Source: Deltaproteobacteria bacterium (GTDB taxonomy: Bacteria > Myxococcota_A > Polyangia > Polyangiales > Polyangiaceae). Taken from it: 64,000 nt of DNA. Location of the stretch: positions 1 to 64,000 of the forward strand of contig QJWJ01000133.1 in assembly GCA_003235365.1 (NCBI GenBank). Direction: 5' to 3'. The notes beneath the pieces were generated by a model. That model was not told the DNA's origin and did not search any database. It saw nothing but the letters and a program-made list of their open reading frames with translations. Shown one piece after another: positions 63,579 through 64,000 of the stretch. The stretch's first letter is position 1. Every line of letters begins with the position of its first letter. Position numbers and translations under genes: made by a program.

Positions 63579-64000
63579 TCACAGTGAAGCGCACAAGTGC
63601 GCACGAGTTACGCTGAGGGCCTCTTCGAACTGTTCCGATTGCACGTCGATCGTCGGTGGCATCGCCGCCTCGGAGCGCAATCGCTCGACCGCACGCGGGC
63701 TCCGAAACCAGTCCTCGTCGTGCTCTTCACACAGGCGAACCGAAAGCGCGTACCCGAGCACTGCACCGCACAGTCGCTGCGCATCGTCTCGACGCAGACG
63801 AAACCACGCCAAGGACGCCGCATGCGGCGCGGCAGGCCCGAGCCACTCGGCGACCAACTCCCGGTGTGCGCCCTGTAAACTCCCGGGCGCCGTCAAGGCA
63901 GCCTCGCGCAACCTGAGCTTGCATGCGCGCGCCGCGAGTTCGATCAACGTCGTGGCGGCGACAGCTCGCCGCAAGTCGCGTTGCTTCTTGCGATCAACAC
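63579..64000 (-). CDS. Hypothetical protein, 5' end cut by window edge
   Basis: The minus-strand frame is open from 63579 to the window end, so only the C-terminal part (at least 140 residues) is seen. Helical and Ala/Leu/Arg-rich (LIELAARACKLRLREAA and AQRLCGAVLGYALSVRLCEE), with a charged tail. No motif recognised. Convergent with the barrel gene 98 bp to the left. Confidence 0.55.
   Translation of the reverse strand, partial: VDRKKQRDLRRAVAATTLIELAARACKLRLREAALTAPGSLQGAHRELVAEWLGPAAPHAASLAWFRLRRDDAQRLCGAVLGYALSVRLCEEHDEDWFRSPRAVERLRSEAAMPPTIDVQSEQFEEALSVTRAHLCASL

Overview
The window looks like chromosomal DNA from a GC-rich delta-type bacterium, most likely a myxobacterium (Myxococcota, probably Polyangia, Sorangium/Polyangium-like). 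Grounds: GC-rich codon use throughout; many lipoproteins and Cys-rich secreted proteins of unknown function; a MYXO-CTERM-like C-terminal anchor; an AgmX/PglI-type C-terminal domain; a bacterial ceramide (sphingolipid) gene set; an HDOD-GGDEF fusion; and long low-complexity inserts in housekeeping proteins (DnaA, Ffh, RpoH, Spt). The genus assignment is inference. I saw no tRNA, rRNA, insertion sequence, prophage or CRISPR array.

Layout. 1-13.4 kb: the 3' part of glgX, a trypsin-like protease with a Cys-rich tail, orphan lipoproteins, a J-domain coiled-coil protein, a tandem-FKBP lipoprotein, a LysM-alpha/beta-hydrolase fusion, DAHP synthase and a dihaem cytochrome c lipoprotein. 13.4-22.7 kb: a small Cys-rich secreted protein, a HEAT-like lipoprotein, a DNA methyltransferase followed by a PD-(D/E)XK nuclease (candidate restriction-modification pair), a lone type III secretion/flagellar-type ATPase, dnaJ, and a methyltransferase-fold/coiled-coil protein. 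22.7-26.9 kb: serine palmitoyltransferase-like, GNAT-type ceramide synthase-like and ceramide reductase-like genes on one strand, which I read as a ceramide synthesis cluster. 27.0-32.8 kb: truA and a tightly overlapping minus-strand run purM-purN-FAD oxidoreductase-rsmD-AgmX/PglI protein-lipoprotein. 32.9-38.7 kb: membrane proteins and lipoproteins, a VWA-domain lipoprotein and a CBM9-like lipoprotein. 38.7-42.5 kb: ffh, rsmI and an RpoH-type sigma factor. 42.6-53 kb: Cys-rich lipoprotein, uronate-dehydrogenase-like SDR plus hydrolase, HDOD-GGDEF cyclase, universal stress protein, a coupled MYXO-CTERM protein/beta-barrel pair, a SurA-like chaperone, a metallophosphoesterase and a TPR protein. 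53-64 kb: UvrD/PcrA helicase, a zinc-ribbon membrane protein, grpE-dnaK, a DnaA-box cluster that is very probably oriC, dnaA, an outer-membrane barrel, and a gene cut by the right edge.

How genes work together. grpE and dnaK form an operon beside the origin, while dnaJ and the RpoH-type sigma factor lie 15-38 kb away, so the heat-shock system is spread over the window. The ceramide genes would turn serine and a fatty acyl donor into (dihydro)ceramide in three steps. The purM-purN run couples purine synthesis to rRNA methylation and envelope genes. The methyltransferase and nuclease genes may form a defence module. Two near-identical 55-bp intergenic elements, one directly after dnaK beside oriC and one 22 kb away, are the clearest sequence structure not explained by genes.
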